Below are positions 6,381 to 15,485 of a DNA stretch of 64,000 bases, in pieces. Each line of letters opens with the position of its first letter. The first letter of the stretch is position 1. Origin of the DNA: SPCO01 sp964427285 (GTDB taxonomy: Bacteria > Chloroflexota > Limnocylindria > Limnocylindrales > CSP1-4); contig CAYRTS010000006.1 of NCBI GenBank assembly GCA_964427285.1, positions 1-64,000 on the forward strand, given 5' to 3'. The position numbers and the translations under genes were made by a program. The notes under the pieces are model-generated. The model saw nothing but the letters and a program-made list of their open reading frames with translations, was not told the origin of the DNA and did no database searches.

Positions 6381-8345
6381 TCAGCCGGTATGGCTCGCGT
6401 TCCAATCGGGGGCGGGGCGTCTGGGCGCCAGCGGCAGTTCGATGGTGAACGTGCTGCCGACGCCGAGTTCGCTGGTGACGGTGAGGCTCCCGTTCATCAG
6501 CTGCACGAGGCGCGCCGAGAGGGTCAGCCCCAGCCCCCAGCGCCGGGCGGTCGGCCCGCCGGGCGGCGTCTCGGACGGCTCGAACAGGCGCTCCAGGCGG
6601 TCCGCCTCGATGCCGATCCCGCTGTCGCTGACGGTCACGCCCGCCCGCTCGGCCGAGCTGAACCCGGCGACCGTGATCGAGCCGCCCGGCCGGTTGAACT
6701 TGGCGGCGTTGGACAGCAGGTTGAGGAGCACCTGGCCGAGCCGCTGCGCGTCGGCCAGGACGACGATCGGCGGGTCAGCTGGCGGCTCCTCGACGATCGA
6801 CAGGCCATGCTCGGCGGCCAGCGGACGGGACAGGTCCAGCGCCTCGCGCAGGAGCGGACCGAGGGCGACCGGTTCAATCGACAGGCTGATCCGGCCGGCG
6901 TCGATGCGACTGAACTCGAGGACCTCGTCGATCAGCCCCAGGAGGTGGCGCCCGGCGCGCAGGATCTCGGTCACACTCTCGCGATCGGGCCCTGGCAGGT
7001 CCGACGTCTCGAGCAGCTGGCCGAAGCCGAGGATCGCGTTGAGCGGGGTGCGCAGCTCGTGGCTCATCGACGACAGGACGTCGCGCTTGGCCAGCCTCGC
7101 CCGGTCGACCTCGGCGCGGGCGGCCGCCAGGGCGGCCTCGGCCGCCTTGCGCTCGCTGATATCGCGCACGACGGCGTGGACCAACCCCGTCTTCGCATCG
7201 AACGTACCGGTCGATTCGACCGATGAGAAGCCGCCATCGGCGTGCAGGAACCGATTGCCGAAATCGAATGCCACTTGGCGCCCGGCGTAGGCCCGGCGGA
7301 ACTCCTCCGACGTGCGCTCGCGGTCGTCCGGATGGACGAATTCGATGTACGGCCGCCCGATCAGCTCAGCAGGTGCCCAGCCGACGATCCGCCGCGATGC
7401 CTCGCTCACCCTCGTGAAGCGCCCCTCTCCATCGGCGCTGACGAGCATATCCGCCGACAGCGCGAAGAAGTCCTCGAGCCGGGCAAGCGTTTCCCGTCGT
7501 GCGGCGTCGATGGCGTCAAGGGCACGGGCGCTGGACAGCACGATCAGGGAGGTGATCCCGATCGTCACGAACGCCATTGCCGCCAGGCCGACCTCCGTCG
7601 AAATGAGACCCGAGCGCTCGGCTGCAAGGCGCACAAATGCCACGGCCGGGATCAGCACCACGATGGCCGGCAGCACGCGCCGGATCAGAAGCGGGCCTGG
7701 GCCGGGGTCGGAGAGCAGCCGGCCCAGGCCGCGGTCGGGTCGAGCGATCAGGATGCCGACGGAGACGACCAGCATCGTGACGCTGGTATGGATGGCGATG
7801 GCGCTGAACGACCCGACCCGGAGCGCACCGCTGACCTCGAAGGCATATCCCACCACCCCCAGATAACCGATCAGGGCCGGGAAGACGGCGAGCGCCTGGG
7901 CCGACCTGACGCGACGCGGCCGGGCATCGATGAACGCGAGTGCGGCCCCGGCGGCCACGAATCCAAACGCGGTCAGCGGAGACATCCGCCCCGGATTGGA
8001 TGTCGCGATGGTGTCGCGATCGATGAACAGGACCTCGTCGATTCCCAGGTTGACCCCGGCGAGGTACTCGACCACGGTCAGGATGCCGAGGGTCGCTACT
8101 CCGACGCCGAACACCCGCCCGGCGAGATACGCTCGCTCCCCGGAGCGCCCGCCCGAGACCAGCCAGAGTCCGATGCCGAGGGCCACGAACGACAGCGCGG
8201 AGTTAACCCGCATGCTGGTCGCGCCGGCGACCACCGACTTGACCAGCGGGAGGTCGAGGGCCCAGCCGGCCAGTACGACCAGCCCGACCAAGACCGAGAA
8301 CGCGCCCGCGAGGCGGACGAACCTCAGAGTCGCAGCGGGGAACAC
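6381..8345 (-). CDS. Membrane sensor histidine kinase (multi-TM, PAS, HisKA, HATPase)
   Basis: 654 residues from a GTG start. Residues 1 to about 275 contain eight or so hydrophobic segments (MASE-like sensor). A PAS domain follows (about 290-400, GRFTRVSEASRRIVGW), with a PAC-like end VVRDISERK, then a short coiled coil. HisKA has the phospho-acceptor His429 in SSMSHELRTPLN. HATPase_c has NLLSNAAKFN (N box), DSGIGI (G1) and WGLGLTLS (G2). No receiver domain and no adjacent cognate regulator on this strand; partners are probably in the plus-strand signalling cluster. A 47-bp stretch of the dimerisation/ATPase linker (6852-6898) is exactly repeated in inverted orientation at 12747-12793. Confidence 0.9.
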   Translation of the reverse strand: MFPAATLRFVRLAGAFSVLVGLVVLAGWALDLPLVKSVVAGATSMRVNSALSFVALGIGLWLVSGGRSGERAYLAGRVFGVGVATLGILTVVEYLAGVNLGIDEVLFIDRDTIATSNPGRMSPLTAFGFVAAGAALAFIDARPRRVRSAQALAVFPALIGYLGVVGYAFEVSGALRVGSFSAIAIHTSVTMLVVSVGILIARPDRGLGRLLSDPGPGPLLIRRVLPAIVVLIPAVAFVRLAAERSGLISTEVGLAAMAFVTIGITSLIVLSSARALDAIDAARRETLARLEDFFALSADMLVSADGEGRFTRVSEASRRIVGWAPAELIGRPYIEFVHPDDRERTSEEFRRAYAGRQVAFDFGNRFLHADGGFSSVESTGTFDAKTGLVHAVVRDISERKAAEAALAAARAEVDRARLAKRDVLSSMSHELRTPLNAILGFGQLLETSDLPGPDRESVTEILRAGRHLLGLIDEVLEFSRIDAGRISLSIEPVALGPLLREALDLSRPLAAEHGLSIVEEPPADPPIVVLADAQRLGQVLLNLLSNAAKFNRPGGSITVAGFSSAERAGVTVSDSGIGIEADRLERLFEPSETPPGGPTARRWGLGLTLSARLVQLMNGSLTVTSELGVGSTFTIELPLAPRRPAPDWNASHTG

Positions 8346-8534
8346 GATCGCATTCTTGCATAAGGCCGGTCAGCCGACGGCCGGGGAACGCCGGCGTGAG
8401 GAGCGCGACGCCGTCCATCGCCCCTGTCGGTGCCCATCCCCGCACAACGGCGTCGATGGACTACTACGGAGCGAATCCCGGCCCTCTGGACCCGATCGCG
8501 CCCAGCCGCGCTCTCCGGCCCGGCAGCGCCCACC

Positions 8535-9149
8535 CTACTGGCCGACCGCGAACTCCGGCGCACGCAAGTGCGGATGCCGCAGGGCGAGCCAGTCGACGAG
8601 CGCCCAGTAGGTCGTCTTGAAGGCGAGGCCGGACCACGGGATCTCGTCCGGGGCGAAATCCCGGATCTCGAGTGCCTCGGGGGTCAGCGTCGGCGCGCCG
8701 CCGTTCACCTGCGCCTCGAACACGAGGACGACGACGGCCGCCTCAAGGCGCGTATAGAGCCCGACGATCTCGCCCGGCCGGATGAGGAGGCCGGTCTCCT
8801 CCAGCGTCTCACGGATCGCAGCTTCGCCGACCGTCTCGTCGACTTCGAGAAAGCCGCCCGGCTGCGCCCACGCGCCGAGCCCGGGCTCGATCCCCCGGCG
8901 TAGCAGGACCAGACGCCCGTCCTCGGTGACAGGCAGTGCCGCGACGACGAGCCGCGGGTTGACGTAGGCGATGTGGCCGCAAGCCGGGCAGCTGGACCGG
9001 GGGCGATCCTCGCCGTCAACCGCGCCGTGGCGCAGCTCGGCCGCGCAGCGCGAGCAGTAGTTCAGGCTCGCGGCAAGCCAGTCCGGCACGCCCAGCCCGG
9101 ATCGGATGTCCGTGGACCGGCCGTCTGGACCGCGATCACCGGGCGTCAT
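8535..9149 (-). CDS. NUDIX hydrolase with N-terminal zinc ribbon (NudC/ADP-ribose pyrophosphatase-like)
   Basis: 204 residues from ATG MTPGDRG, which overlaps the upstream gene's stop as ATGA. A zinc ribbon (YCSRC...SCPACG, about residues 33-62) precedes a complete Nudix box, GGFLEVDETVGEAAI then RETLEETGL, that fits GX5EX7REUXEEXGU. The ribbon plus a PRLVVAAL start to the Nudix fold resembles NudC-type NADH pyrophosphatases or ADP-ribose hydrolases. Cytosolic house-cleaning or NAD metabolism is expected; substrate not defined. The ATGA overlap implies translational coupling to the small membrane protein. Confidence 0.85.
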   Translation of the reverse strand: MTPGDRGPDGRSTDIRSGLGVPDWLAASLNYCSRCAAELRHGAVDGEDRPRSSCPACGHIAYVNPRLVVAALPVTEDGRLVLLRRGIEPGLGAWAQPGGFLEVDETVGEAAIRETLEETGLLIRPGEIVGLYTRLEAAVVVLVFEAQVNGGAPTLTPEALEIRDFAPDEIPWSGLAFKTTYWALVDWLALRHPHLRAPEFAVGQ

Positions 9150-9598
9150 GCCAGCAGCGCGAACACGGCCGCGGCGGCGAACACCAGGATCCCGATCCCC
9201 GCTGCCGCGAGCCAGGCGAAACGGAACAGGCCCCGGGTCCGGTTGATCGGCATCCACGCCCAGGCGGAGCGCCAGATCCGAAGCGAAGCGTCCGACGTAG
9301 TCAGGATCAGGATCGGTGCACCGACGAGGATGCACACCTTGACCAGGGGGCTGGCGAACGTGGACCCGGTCTCGAGCGCAGTGATCGCGCAGGCGCCGGC
9401 GATGAGGGCGATCGAGGACAGGTGGATGTACTGCCGCTGAAGCGGCGTCGGCGCGACCTCCGGAACGGATCGTGCGGCACCGCCGGGAGGGCCCCAACCG
9501 TGAGCGAGCGGATTGGGTGGCTGCGCGTCGGATGGAACCACCTGTCGATCGAGCGCCGGCATTCCCGGCTCCCAGCGTGGATCATCGGTCGTCGTCAC
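9146..9598 (-). CDS. Small membrane protein with three C-terminal helices
   Basis: 150 residues from GTG (VTTTDDPRW). This start is chosen because a TACACT box lies exactly 7 bases upstream (9606-9611), as in other leaderless genes here; the longer in-frame extension is made of short repeats. A Pro-rich cytoplasmic N-terminus (about 60 residues) precedes three hydrophobic helices (IHLSSIALIAGACAITALE, PLVKVCILVGAPILIL, FAWLAAAGIGILVFAAAAV). I do not recognise the family. Coupled to the NUDIX gene by a 4-base overlap. Confidence 0.65.
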   Translation of the reverse strand: MTTTDDPRWEPGMPALDRQVVPSDAQPPNPLAHGWGPPGGAARSVPEVAPTPLQRQYIHLSSIALIAGACAITALETGSTFASPLVKVCILVGAPILILTTSDASLRIWRSAWAWMPINRTRGLFRFAWLAAAGIGILVFAAAAVFALLA

Positions 9599-9605
9599 CG
9601 GGCCG

Positions 9606-9611
9606 AGTGTA
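9606..9611 (-). promoter_or_regulatory. TACACT -10 box for a leaderless GTG start
   Basis: TACACT on the minus strand, 7 bases before GTG at 9598. Transcription would begin at or within one base of the start codon. Confidence 0.45.
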
Positions 9612-9798
9612 CCGCCCGTTCGCCGAACGGCCGTCCGCCGAACGGCCGGCAGCCGAACGGCCGGCAGCCGTGGGTGCTCCGGCCATCCGAGCGTACGCAG
9701 GTCCAGTGAACGCGGAATAAACTCATCTGCGTTCCTGCTACATTGCACCGGCCGGATTTGTAGGGGGCAATCGCGGGCGGCATATCACGCGGAGCACC

Positions 9799-9966
9799 AT
9801 GAACCGGGAGCCTCAGCAGACGCCGAACGATGGGGGCCCGCAGGGGCCGCCCGGGACGGAAACCGGCGAATCGGCCCAAATGCGCTCCGACGCGCCCCTT
9901 TCCCCCCCCCCGGGGGGGCCCTTCGGCCGTCGGGCGACCGCCCTCCGCCGCATAGGGCAACGATGA
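9799..9966 (+). CDS. Possible 55-codon upstream ORF coupled to the hybrid kinase
   Basis: ATG preceded by GGAG (9791-9794) encodes a Pro/Gly-rich peptide (MNREPQQTPNDGG...) that ends in TGA overlapping the kinase ATG as ATGA. It crosses a C10G7 homopolymer tract (9902-9918). One extra base in that tract would fuse this ORF in frame to the kinase, giving it a 55-residue proline-rich N-terminal extension. It may be a leader peptide, a phase-variable extension, or non-coding. Confidence 0.35.
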   Translation: MNREPQQTPNDGGPQGPPGTETGESAQMRSDAPLSPPPGGPFGRRATALRRIGQR

Positions 9967-12716
9967 TCATGCGCCTGAACGCCTGGTGGACCGACCGCAG
10001 CCTGCGCACGAAAATGCTGGTCGCCATCGCCGTGCCCGTTCTGGCAATCAGCGCTGCCGTAGTCGCGCTCGCCTACTCCGGGGCACAGGAGTCGAGTGCC
10101 GCAGACGAGGTGGCACGCACGATTGAGGTCCAGGCATTGGTCGGAGACATGCTGGCGGACCTCTACGGTGTCGAGACGAGTGTCCGTGGCTATCTCATCA
10201 GCGGTCTGCCGGAATGGCTGGGGGCCTATCACACGGACATCCTCGCCATCCCGAAGGTACAGGACGTCCTTCGGCGTCTCGTCAAGGACCCGGCCCAGGT
10301 GGCCCGGGTGGAGGCGCTTCGGCCGCTCATTGCTCGGCGCCTGGAACTCTTTAGGCAACTCCGGGCCGTCGCTCCCCGTTCGGCATCCAACGGCGACGCG
10401 ATCCTGGGCATCATGAGCCAGGGCAACGCCCTCACTAACGACCTCCGGGCACGGCTCGACACCATATCAACCGAGCAGCGACTGCTCACCGACCGGAACC
10501 GAGCGACGTTCCAGAACCTCCGGGCACAGACCCAGCTGATCGCCGCAGGTACGATCGTCGTCGCCGTCGGCGGCGGCATTATCGCCCTCCTGCTGCTGAG
10601 TTCGGGCGTGGTGGCCCGCCTCCGCCGGATCGAGGCGAATGCCCGGAGACTGGCCGCTGGCGAGCCGCTGGAGAACCTCCCGGCGGGCCGAGACGAGATC
10701 GGCCGGGTGGCCGAAACGCTGCTGGAGGCGCAGGAGTTACTCGGCGCCCGGACCGCGGATCTGCACTCCGCGCTGGCGGATCTGCGCTCTGCGCTGGCGG
10801 AGGTGGAGGATCTCTACGCCAACGCACCCGTCGGCTACCACTCGCTCGATCCGGACGGCCGCTTCATCCGGGTCAACGACACGGAACTCGAATGGCTCGG
10901 CCTTGACCGGGCGTCCATCATCGGTCACCAATTCACAGAGCTGCTCACGGAGCAGGGCAGGAAGACCTTTGCCAGGGAATTCAACGCGCTGCTCGTGGGC
11001 GACTCCGTGCGTGATATCCGGTATGACCTCGTCCGGGCGGATGGCAGCCTGCTGCCGGTCCGTGTGCATCCGAGCGCGGTCCGCGACGCACATGGCGCGT
11101 TCCAATTCAGCCGGACCATCGTGGAGGACATCACCGATCGTCAGCAGGCGGAGCGCTGGGCGGGAGAGCTGTTCGACTCGTTCGCCGCCCCAGTCGCGAT
11201 CTTCGATCCGGTGCGCGACGAGTCAGGGGCCGTGGTCGACTTCCGCCGGGTCTATGCCAACCCTCGGACGGCCGCGATCCTCGGGCGGCCGATGAGCGAG
11301 GTCATCGGGACGTTGTGGCGGAAGACCACGTTGGCGGCGCATCGCGACGCCGCTTTCGCGACATTCGTGCGCGTCCTGAAGACCGGCGCGCCGGAATTGA
11401 TGCCGGACCTTGAGGCTGTAGACCCGGCGACCGGTCACACGATCGTGCTCTCGCTGAACGTCATCAGGCTGGACGAGCTGGTCGCCCAGGTGAGCCGCGA
11501 CGTCACATTCGAGCGGACGGCCGAGCGCGAGATCACCGCAGCCCGCGTAACGGCCGAGGCCGCCGATCGGTCAAAGACGGAGTTCCTGTCACGGATGAGC
11601 CACGAACTGCGAACGCCGCTCAACGCCGTCATCGGATTCGGCCAGCTGCTCGAGCTGGACGACCTCGGGCCGGAGCAGCGCGACAGCGTCGGCCAGATCC
11701 TGTCCGCTGGACGGCACCTCCTCAACCTGATCAATGAGGTGCTGGAGATCAGCCGCATCGAGTCGGGACAGCTTACGTTGTCCGTTGAAGCGATCTCGCT
11801 ACGCGAGGCGATGCGGGACGTCACCGACCTCATCGCGCCGCTGGCAAAGGAGCACTTCGTCAGGCTGGAGACGGCCGGAGTCGCGCAGGCCGGGTACGTC
11901 CTGGCCGATCGCCAGCGCCTTCGTCAGGTCCTTCTCAATCTGCTGTCGAACGCGGTGAAGTACAACCGGTCTGGCGGGGACGTCACGCTGACCTCCGAGA
12001 CGGTCGCCGGGCCGGACGGCAGCGATCACCTCAAGGTCATGGTCTCAGACGACGGCCCCGGCATCGACCCGGCGATGCTCGACCGCGTCTTCGCCCCGTT
12101 CGATCGCCTCGGAGCGGAGCGCGGCGGCGTGGAGGGAACAGGCCTCGGGATGGCACTGTCGAAGTCCCTCGTTGAGGCCATGGGCGGCCGGATCGGCGTG
12201 GAGAGCGAGCGTGGCAAGGGTTCGACCTTCTGGTTCAGCCTGCCCCTGACGTCGCCGATGATGATCGCGGAGCGCATGCCGGACGAGTCGATCACCCTCG
12301 ACGCCGCGGCTGAATCGGTAGTTGGCGTCACGACGGTGCTCTACATCGAGGACAACCCGTCCAACCTGCGGCTGGTGGAACGAGCCCTCGAGCGGCGAAC
12401 GGGCTTTCGGCTCATCGCGGCGATGCTCGGCGGGCTGGGGATCGATCTGGCCCGCGAACACAACCCGGACCTCGTCCTGCTGGACCTGCACCTGCCGGAC
12501 ATCTCGGGCGAGGAAGTCCTCGCACGGCTGAGGGCGGAGCCGGCCACCGCTGACACTCCCATCGTCATCCTCTCCGCGGAGGCCACCATGAAGGTGCGTG
12601 ATCGATTACTGGCGATGGGGGCCACGCAGTACCTCGCCAAGCCGATCGAACTGAAGGAGCTCTATCGGGTGATCGACAGCCTCGCCCGCCGTGCTGGCGG
12701 CGCCGCCCCGTCGTGA
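9963..12716 (+). CDS. Hybrid sensor histidine kinase (CHASE3-HAMP-PAS-PAS-HisKA-HATPase-REC)
   Basis: 917 residues. TM1 is at about 18-38; a CHASE3-like extracellular helical domain at about 45-185 contains VETSVRGYLISG; TM2 is at about 193-216. HAMP follows, with two PAS domains (about 283-395 and 402-515). HisKA has His547 in SRMSHELRTPLN. The ATPase carries NLLSNAVKYN, DDGPGI and GTGLGMALS. The C-terminal receiver (about 789-917) has acidic IEDN, phospho-acceptor Asp841 in LLDLHLPD and a conserved Lys in YLAKPIE, so phosphorelay is expected. The ATG has AGGG five bases upstream and overlaps a possible upstream ORF. GTGA at the end couples it to the chimeric micro-ORF. Confidence 0.92.
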   Translation: MIMRLNAWWTDRSLRTKMLVAIAVPVLAISAAVVALAYSGAQESSAADEVARTIEVQALVGDMLADLYGVETSVRGYLISGLPEWLGAYHTDILAIPKVQDVLRRLVKDPAQVARVEALRPLIARRLELFRQLRAVAPRSASNGDAILGIMSQGNALTNDLRARLDTISTEQRLLTDRNRATFQNLRAQTQLIAAGTIVVAVGGGIIALLLLSSGVVARLRRIEANARRLAAGEPLENLPAGRDEIGRVAETLLEAQELLGARTADLHSALADLRSALAEVEDLYANAPVGYHSLDPDGRFIRVNDTELEWLGLDRASIIGHQFTELLTEQGRKTFAREFNALLVGDSVRDIRYDLVRADGSLLPVRVHPSAVRDAHGAFQFSRTIVEDITDRQQAERWAGELFDSFAAPVAIFDPVRDESGAVVDFRRVYANPRTAAILGRPMSEVIGTLWRKTTLAAHRDAAFATFVRVLKTGAPELMPDLEAVDPATGHTIVLSLNVIRLDELVAQVSRDVTFERTAEREITAARVTAEAADRSKTEFLSRMSHELRTPLNAVIGFGQLLELDDLGPEQRDSVGQILSAGRHLLNLINEVLEISRIESGQLTLSVEAISLREAMRDVTDLIAPLAKEHFVRLETAGVAQAGYVLADRQRLRQVLLNLLSNAVKYNRSGGDVTLTSETVAGPDGSDHLKVMVSDDGPGIDPAMLDRVFAPFDRLGAERGGVEGTGLGMALSKSLVEAMGGRIGVESERGKGSTFWFSLPLTSPMMIAERMPDESITLDAAAESVVGVTTVLYIEDNPSNLRLVERALERRTGFRLIAAMLGGLGIDLAREHNPDLVLLDLHLPDISGEEVLARLRAEPATADTPIVILSAEATMKVRDRLLAMGATQYLAKPIELKELYRVIDSLARRAGGAAPS

Positions 12717-12871
12717 GCGCGGCAGCGACTCCGGTGCCACCCGGACCCGGCCGGATCAGCCTGTCGATTGAACCGGTCGCCCTCGGTCCGCTCGCCCTCG
12801 ACTTCATCCCCAAGCCGTTCGATGTCAAGCGCCTGGTCGCGCTCGTCGACAGCACCCTGGATCGTCGATGA
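12713..12871 (+). pseudogene. 52-codon chimeric remnant: kinase linker fragment joined to a receiver-domain tail
   Basis: GTG overlaps the kinase stop (GTGA) and its own TGA overlaps the next gene's ATG (ATGA). Residues 14-27 (RISLSIEPVALGPL) derive from a 47-bp segment identical to the inverted histidine kinase gene at 6852-6898. Residues about 28-52 (ALDFIPKPFDVKRLVALVDS...) look like the end of a receiver domain, with the conserved K-P-F. The simplest reading is an in-frame deletion or recombination scar that removed a kinase-receiver body while keeping both coupling overlaps. It may still be translated to pass ribosomes downstream. Confidence 0.6.
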
Positions 12872-14154
12872 CTGGGCCGACCCGGGCCCTGCCGGCAGTG
12901 GTGGCGGAGCTGCCGGGGGCGGGACTGGCGTGGGCGGGGCTGTCGGGGGCGGGCCTCACCGCCCGGATCCTGATCGTGGACGACGAGCCGGCGAACACGA
13001 CGATCCTCAACCGGCTGTTGAGCCAGACGGGATATGCCGACATCGCCATCACCAACGACGCGCGCGAGGCGATCCCGCTCTGCAACGAGTTCCACCCGGA
13101 CATCGTCCTGCTCGACCTGCATATGCCGCGAATCGATGGCTACGAGATCCTCGGACAGCTCGCCGACCCGCATCGCGAAGGGATCCGCCTACCGGTGGTG
13201 GTGCTCACCGCCGACGCCACGCGGGCCGCCCGGGAGCGTGCGCTGAGACTCGGTGCCATCGATTTCCTGACCAAGCCGCTTGACCACCTGGAGGTCCTGC
13301 TGCGGATCCGGAGCCACCTCGCAACGCGTTTCCTCGAACAGGAGCTGCTGATGCAGAACGCGGACCTGGAGCGGATCGTGGCCGAGCGGACGGCCGGCCT
13401 GCAGGAAACGATCGATTTTCTCCACCGGGTAGACGAGCAGCGACGCCGCCTGGCCCGGGCCGTCGTGGCCGCCGGGGAGACGGAGCGCCGGCGGATCGCA
13501 TCCGACGTCCACGACGGGTCGGTCCAGACGCTGGTCGCCCTCGGGATCCGGATCGAGCTCATCGCACGACGCCTGCCGGACGGTCTGGAACGGACAGACA
13601 TCCTCGCCGTTCGGGCGGACGTCGGGGCAGCGCTCGACGACCTTCGCGACCTGACCTTCCGGCTCACGCCGCCCTCCCTTGAGCGGGAGGGCCTGGCGGC
13701 CGCGCTCGCGGAGACGATCGAACGCCACCGCACCGTTGACGGCCCCGTCATCGAACTGGCGGCCGACCTGTCCGGCGAGCCGTCCCACGATGCCGGGATC
13801 GTCCTGTACAGGATCGCCCAGGAGTCGCTGAACAATGCGCTCAGGCATGGTCACGCCCAGCGGATCGTCGTTTCGGTCGCCACCGAGGGCGGGGGCGTCG
13901 GGCTCAAGGTGCGCGATGACGGACGAGGCTTCCAGATCGCGGCGGACGGGTCGCTGCCGCGCGCAGGTGGTCACCTCGGCCTGGCGTCGATGCGTGAGCG
14001 GGCCGAGCTGGCCGGCGGCTGGTGGCGGATCGAGAGCACCGTCGACAGCGGCACCACCGTGACGACCTGGGTGCTCAGTGACGCGGCGGGCGCAGACGAT
14101 GCCGGGGACGACACACTCCAGGTTGCGGCGAACGCCGGCGTTGGAGGCCGGTAG
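12868..14154 (+). CDS. Receiver-HisKA_3 histidine kinase (NarX/DegS type)
   Basis: 428 residues, soluble. The receiver domain (about 32-150) has acidic VDDEPAN, phospho-acceptor Asp83 in LLDLHMPR and Lys in FLTKPLD. A coiled coil (about 160-200) leads to a HisKA_3 dimerisation domain with His215 in RRRIASDVHDGS. The HATPase has RIAQESLNNALRHG, VRDDGRGF and HLGLASMRERA. Receiver-first kinases usually take a phosphoryl group from an upstream hybrid kinase, consistent with the coupled gene order. The N-terminal 30 residues are Ala/Gly-rich. The gene 4 bases downstream is a receiver-EAL protein, the likely output. Confidence 0.9.
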   Translation: MTGPTRALPAVVAELPGAGLAWAGLSGAGLTARILIVDDEPANTTILNRLLSQTGYADIAITNDAREAIPLCNEFHPDIVLLDLHMPRIDGYEILGQLADPHREGIRLPVVVLTADATRAARERALRLGAIDFLTKPLDHLEVLLRIRSHLATRFLEQELLMQNADLERIVAERTAGLQETIDFLHRVDEQRRRLARAVVAAGETERRRIASDVHDGSVQTLVALGIRIELIARRLPDGLERTDILAVRADVGAALDDLRDLTFRLTPPSLEREGLAAALAETIERHRTVDGPVIELAADLSGEPSHDAGIVLYRIAQESLNNALRHGHAQRIVVSVATEGGGVGLKVRDDGRGFQIAADGSLPRAGGHLGLASMRERAELAGGWWRIESTVDSGTTVTTWVLSDAAGADDAGDDTLQVAANAGVGGR

Positions 14155-14157
14155 GGC

Positions 14158-15348
14158 GTGGGCGAGCCGCTGCCGATTCGGGTGCTTGTCGCGGACGACG
14201 ATCCGGCCGTCCGGGCGGCCATCGCCGAGGTCATCGTGGCTGCCGGCGGCATGATCGTGGTGGCGACGGCCGGCACCGCCGACGAGGCGATCCTGGCCGC
14301 GGTCCGGGAGAGTCCGGATGTCGTGGTCCTTGACGTGAAGATGCCGGGGGGAGGCGGGTCGCGCGCGGCTCGGGAGATCGCCGTGCGCGCGCCTGGTGCG
14401 AAGGTCGTGGCGCTCTCCGCGCACAACGACCGGGACTCAGTGGCCGCGATGCTGCGTGCCGGGGCGCTTGGCTACATCGTCAAGGGCGCCCCGATCCAGG
14501 AGATCATCGATACGGTCCAGCGCGCGGCACGGGGGCTTGCATCGCTGTCGGGCGACATCGCGGCGAGGGTCGCCAGCGACCTGGAGGAGCAGCACGGCGC
14601 CCAGGAGCGGCGAACCGAGGAACACGAGATCAGGTTGATCGAAGTCCAGTCCGCCCTGCTGCCCGGTGCGATCCGGCCCGTGTTCCAGCCGATCGTGCAT
14701 CTCGGGACCGGTCGCGCCGTGGGCTTCGAGGCACTGTCTCGCTTCGAGCTCGAACCGCGTCGAACGCCCGACAAGTGGTTCGACGCGGCCGGCGAGGTGG
14801 GACTACTCGAGGAGCTGGAGTTCGCCGCGCTCCGCCCCGCGGTCGCCCGGTTCGCCGATCTGCCGGGCGGCGCGTACCTCTCGCTCAATCTATCGCCGAA
14901 GTCGGTGCTGTCCGATCGTCTGCCGATGGCCCTCGCCGGGATCCCGCCCAAGCGGCTCGTGCTGGAAGTCACTGAACATGCCGAGGTGGCGGACTACGAC
15001 GCCTTGCGTACCGCCCTGGCAGGGATCCGCCAACGCGGCGCCGGGCTCGCCGTGGACGATGCCGGCGCAGGATTTGCCTCGCTGCGCCACATCCTGCAAC
15101 TCGAGCCGAGCGTCATCAAGATCGACATCTCCATCACCCGCGACGTGGACACCAACCGGGCGCGCCGGGCACTCGCGTCCGCCCTCGTCTCGTTCGGCAA
15201 TGAGATGGGGATCGCGCTCGTCGCTGAAGGCATCGAGACCGCCTCGGAACTCGACACCCTGCGGGTGCTCGGCGTCCACTACGGCCAGGGCTACTTTCTG
15301 GGCCGGCCGGCCAACGACCCGGTCGCCCCCCTCGGGATCGGCGGGTAG
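14158..15348 (+). CDS. Response regulator with EAL c-di-GMP phosphodiesterase domain
   Basis: 396 residues from GTG, 4 bases after the preceding stop. The receiver (about 7-125) has VADDDPAV, phospho-Asp59 in VLDVKMPG and the Lys in YIVKGAP. The EAL domain (about 165-385) has the signature with Glu191 in GFEALSR, SLNLSPKS, LEVTEH, DDAGAGFASLR, KIDISI, VAEGIET and QGYFLGRP. All metal and catalytic positions I can check are present, so active c-di-GMP hydrolysis is expected. No GGDEF domain. It is the apparent output of the upstream phosphorelay. Confidence 0.92.
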   Translation: MGEPLPIRVLVADDDPAVRAAIAEVIVAAGGMIVVATAGTADEAILAAVRESPDVVVLDVKMPGGGGSRAAREIAVRAPGAKVVALSAHNDRDSVAAMLRAGALGYIVKGAPIQEIIDTVQRAARGLASLSGDIAARVASDLEEQHGAQERRTEEHEIRLIEVQSALLPGAIRPVFQPIVHLGTGRAVGFEALSRFELEPRRTPDKWFDAAGEVGLLEELEFAALRPAVARFADLPGGAYLSLNLSPKSVLSDRLPMALAGIPPKRLVLEVTEHAEVADYDALRTALAGIRQRGAGLAVDDAGAGFASLRHILQLEPSVIKIDISITRDVDTNRARRALASALVSFGNEMGIALVAEGIETASELDTLRVLGVHYGQGYFLGRPANDPVAPLGIGG

Positions 15349-15361
15349 CGCCCCCGCGGGC

Positions 15362-15440
15362 GCGGTGGCGCGGCGTGGTGGCGCGGACGCGGTGGCGCGG
15401 ACGCGGTGGCGCGGACGCGGTGGCGCGTGGGGCGGGGGGC
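15362..15440. repeat. 14-bp tandem repeat
   Basis: GGTGGCGCGGACGC repeats three times after the EAL gene, with degenerate copies on both sides (GGTGGCGCGGCGT..., GGTGGCGCGTGGGG). Converging genes flank it. Confidence 0.7.
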
Positions 15441-15485
15441 GCGGCGCGGGGTCGTGGTCGCCGGAATCGGCACCCGGGTGCCTGA

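Noticed and set aside
6381..8363. Plus-strand open frames through the membrane histidine kinase gene
   Set aside because: Shadow frames; the minus-strand protein has full HisKA and HATPase motifs.
9513..9962. 150-residue N-terminal extension of the hybrid kinase in its own frame
   Set aside because: The translation is low-complexity Arg/Gly/Pro/Ser and overlaps the divergent gene's promoter; the first membrane helix begins just after the ATG at 9963.
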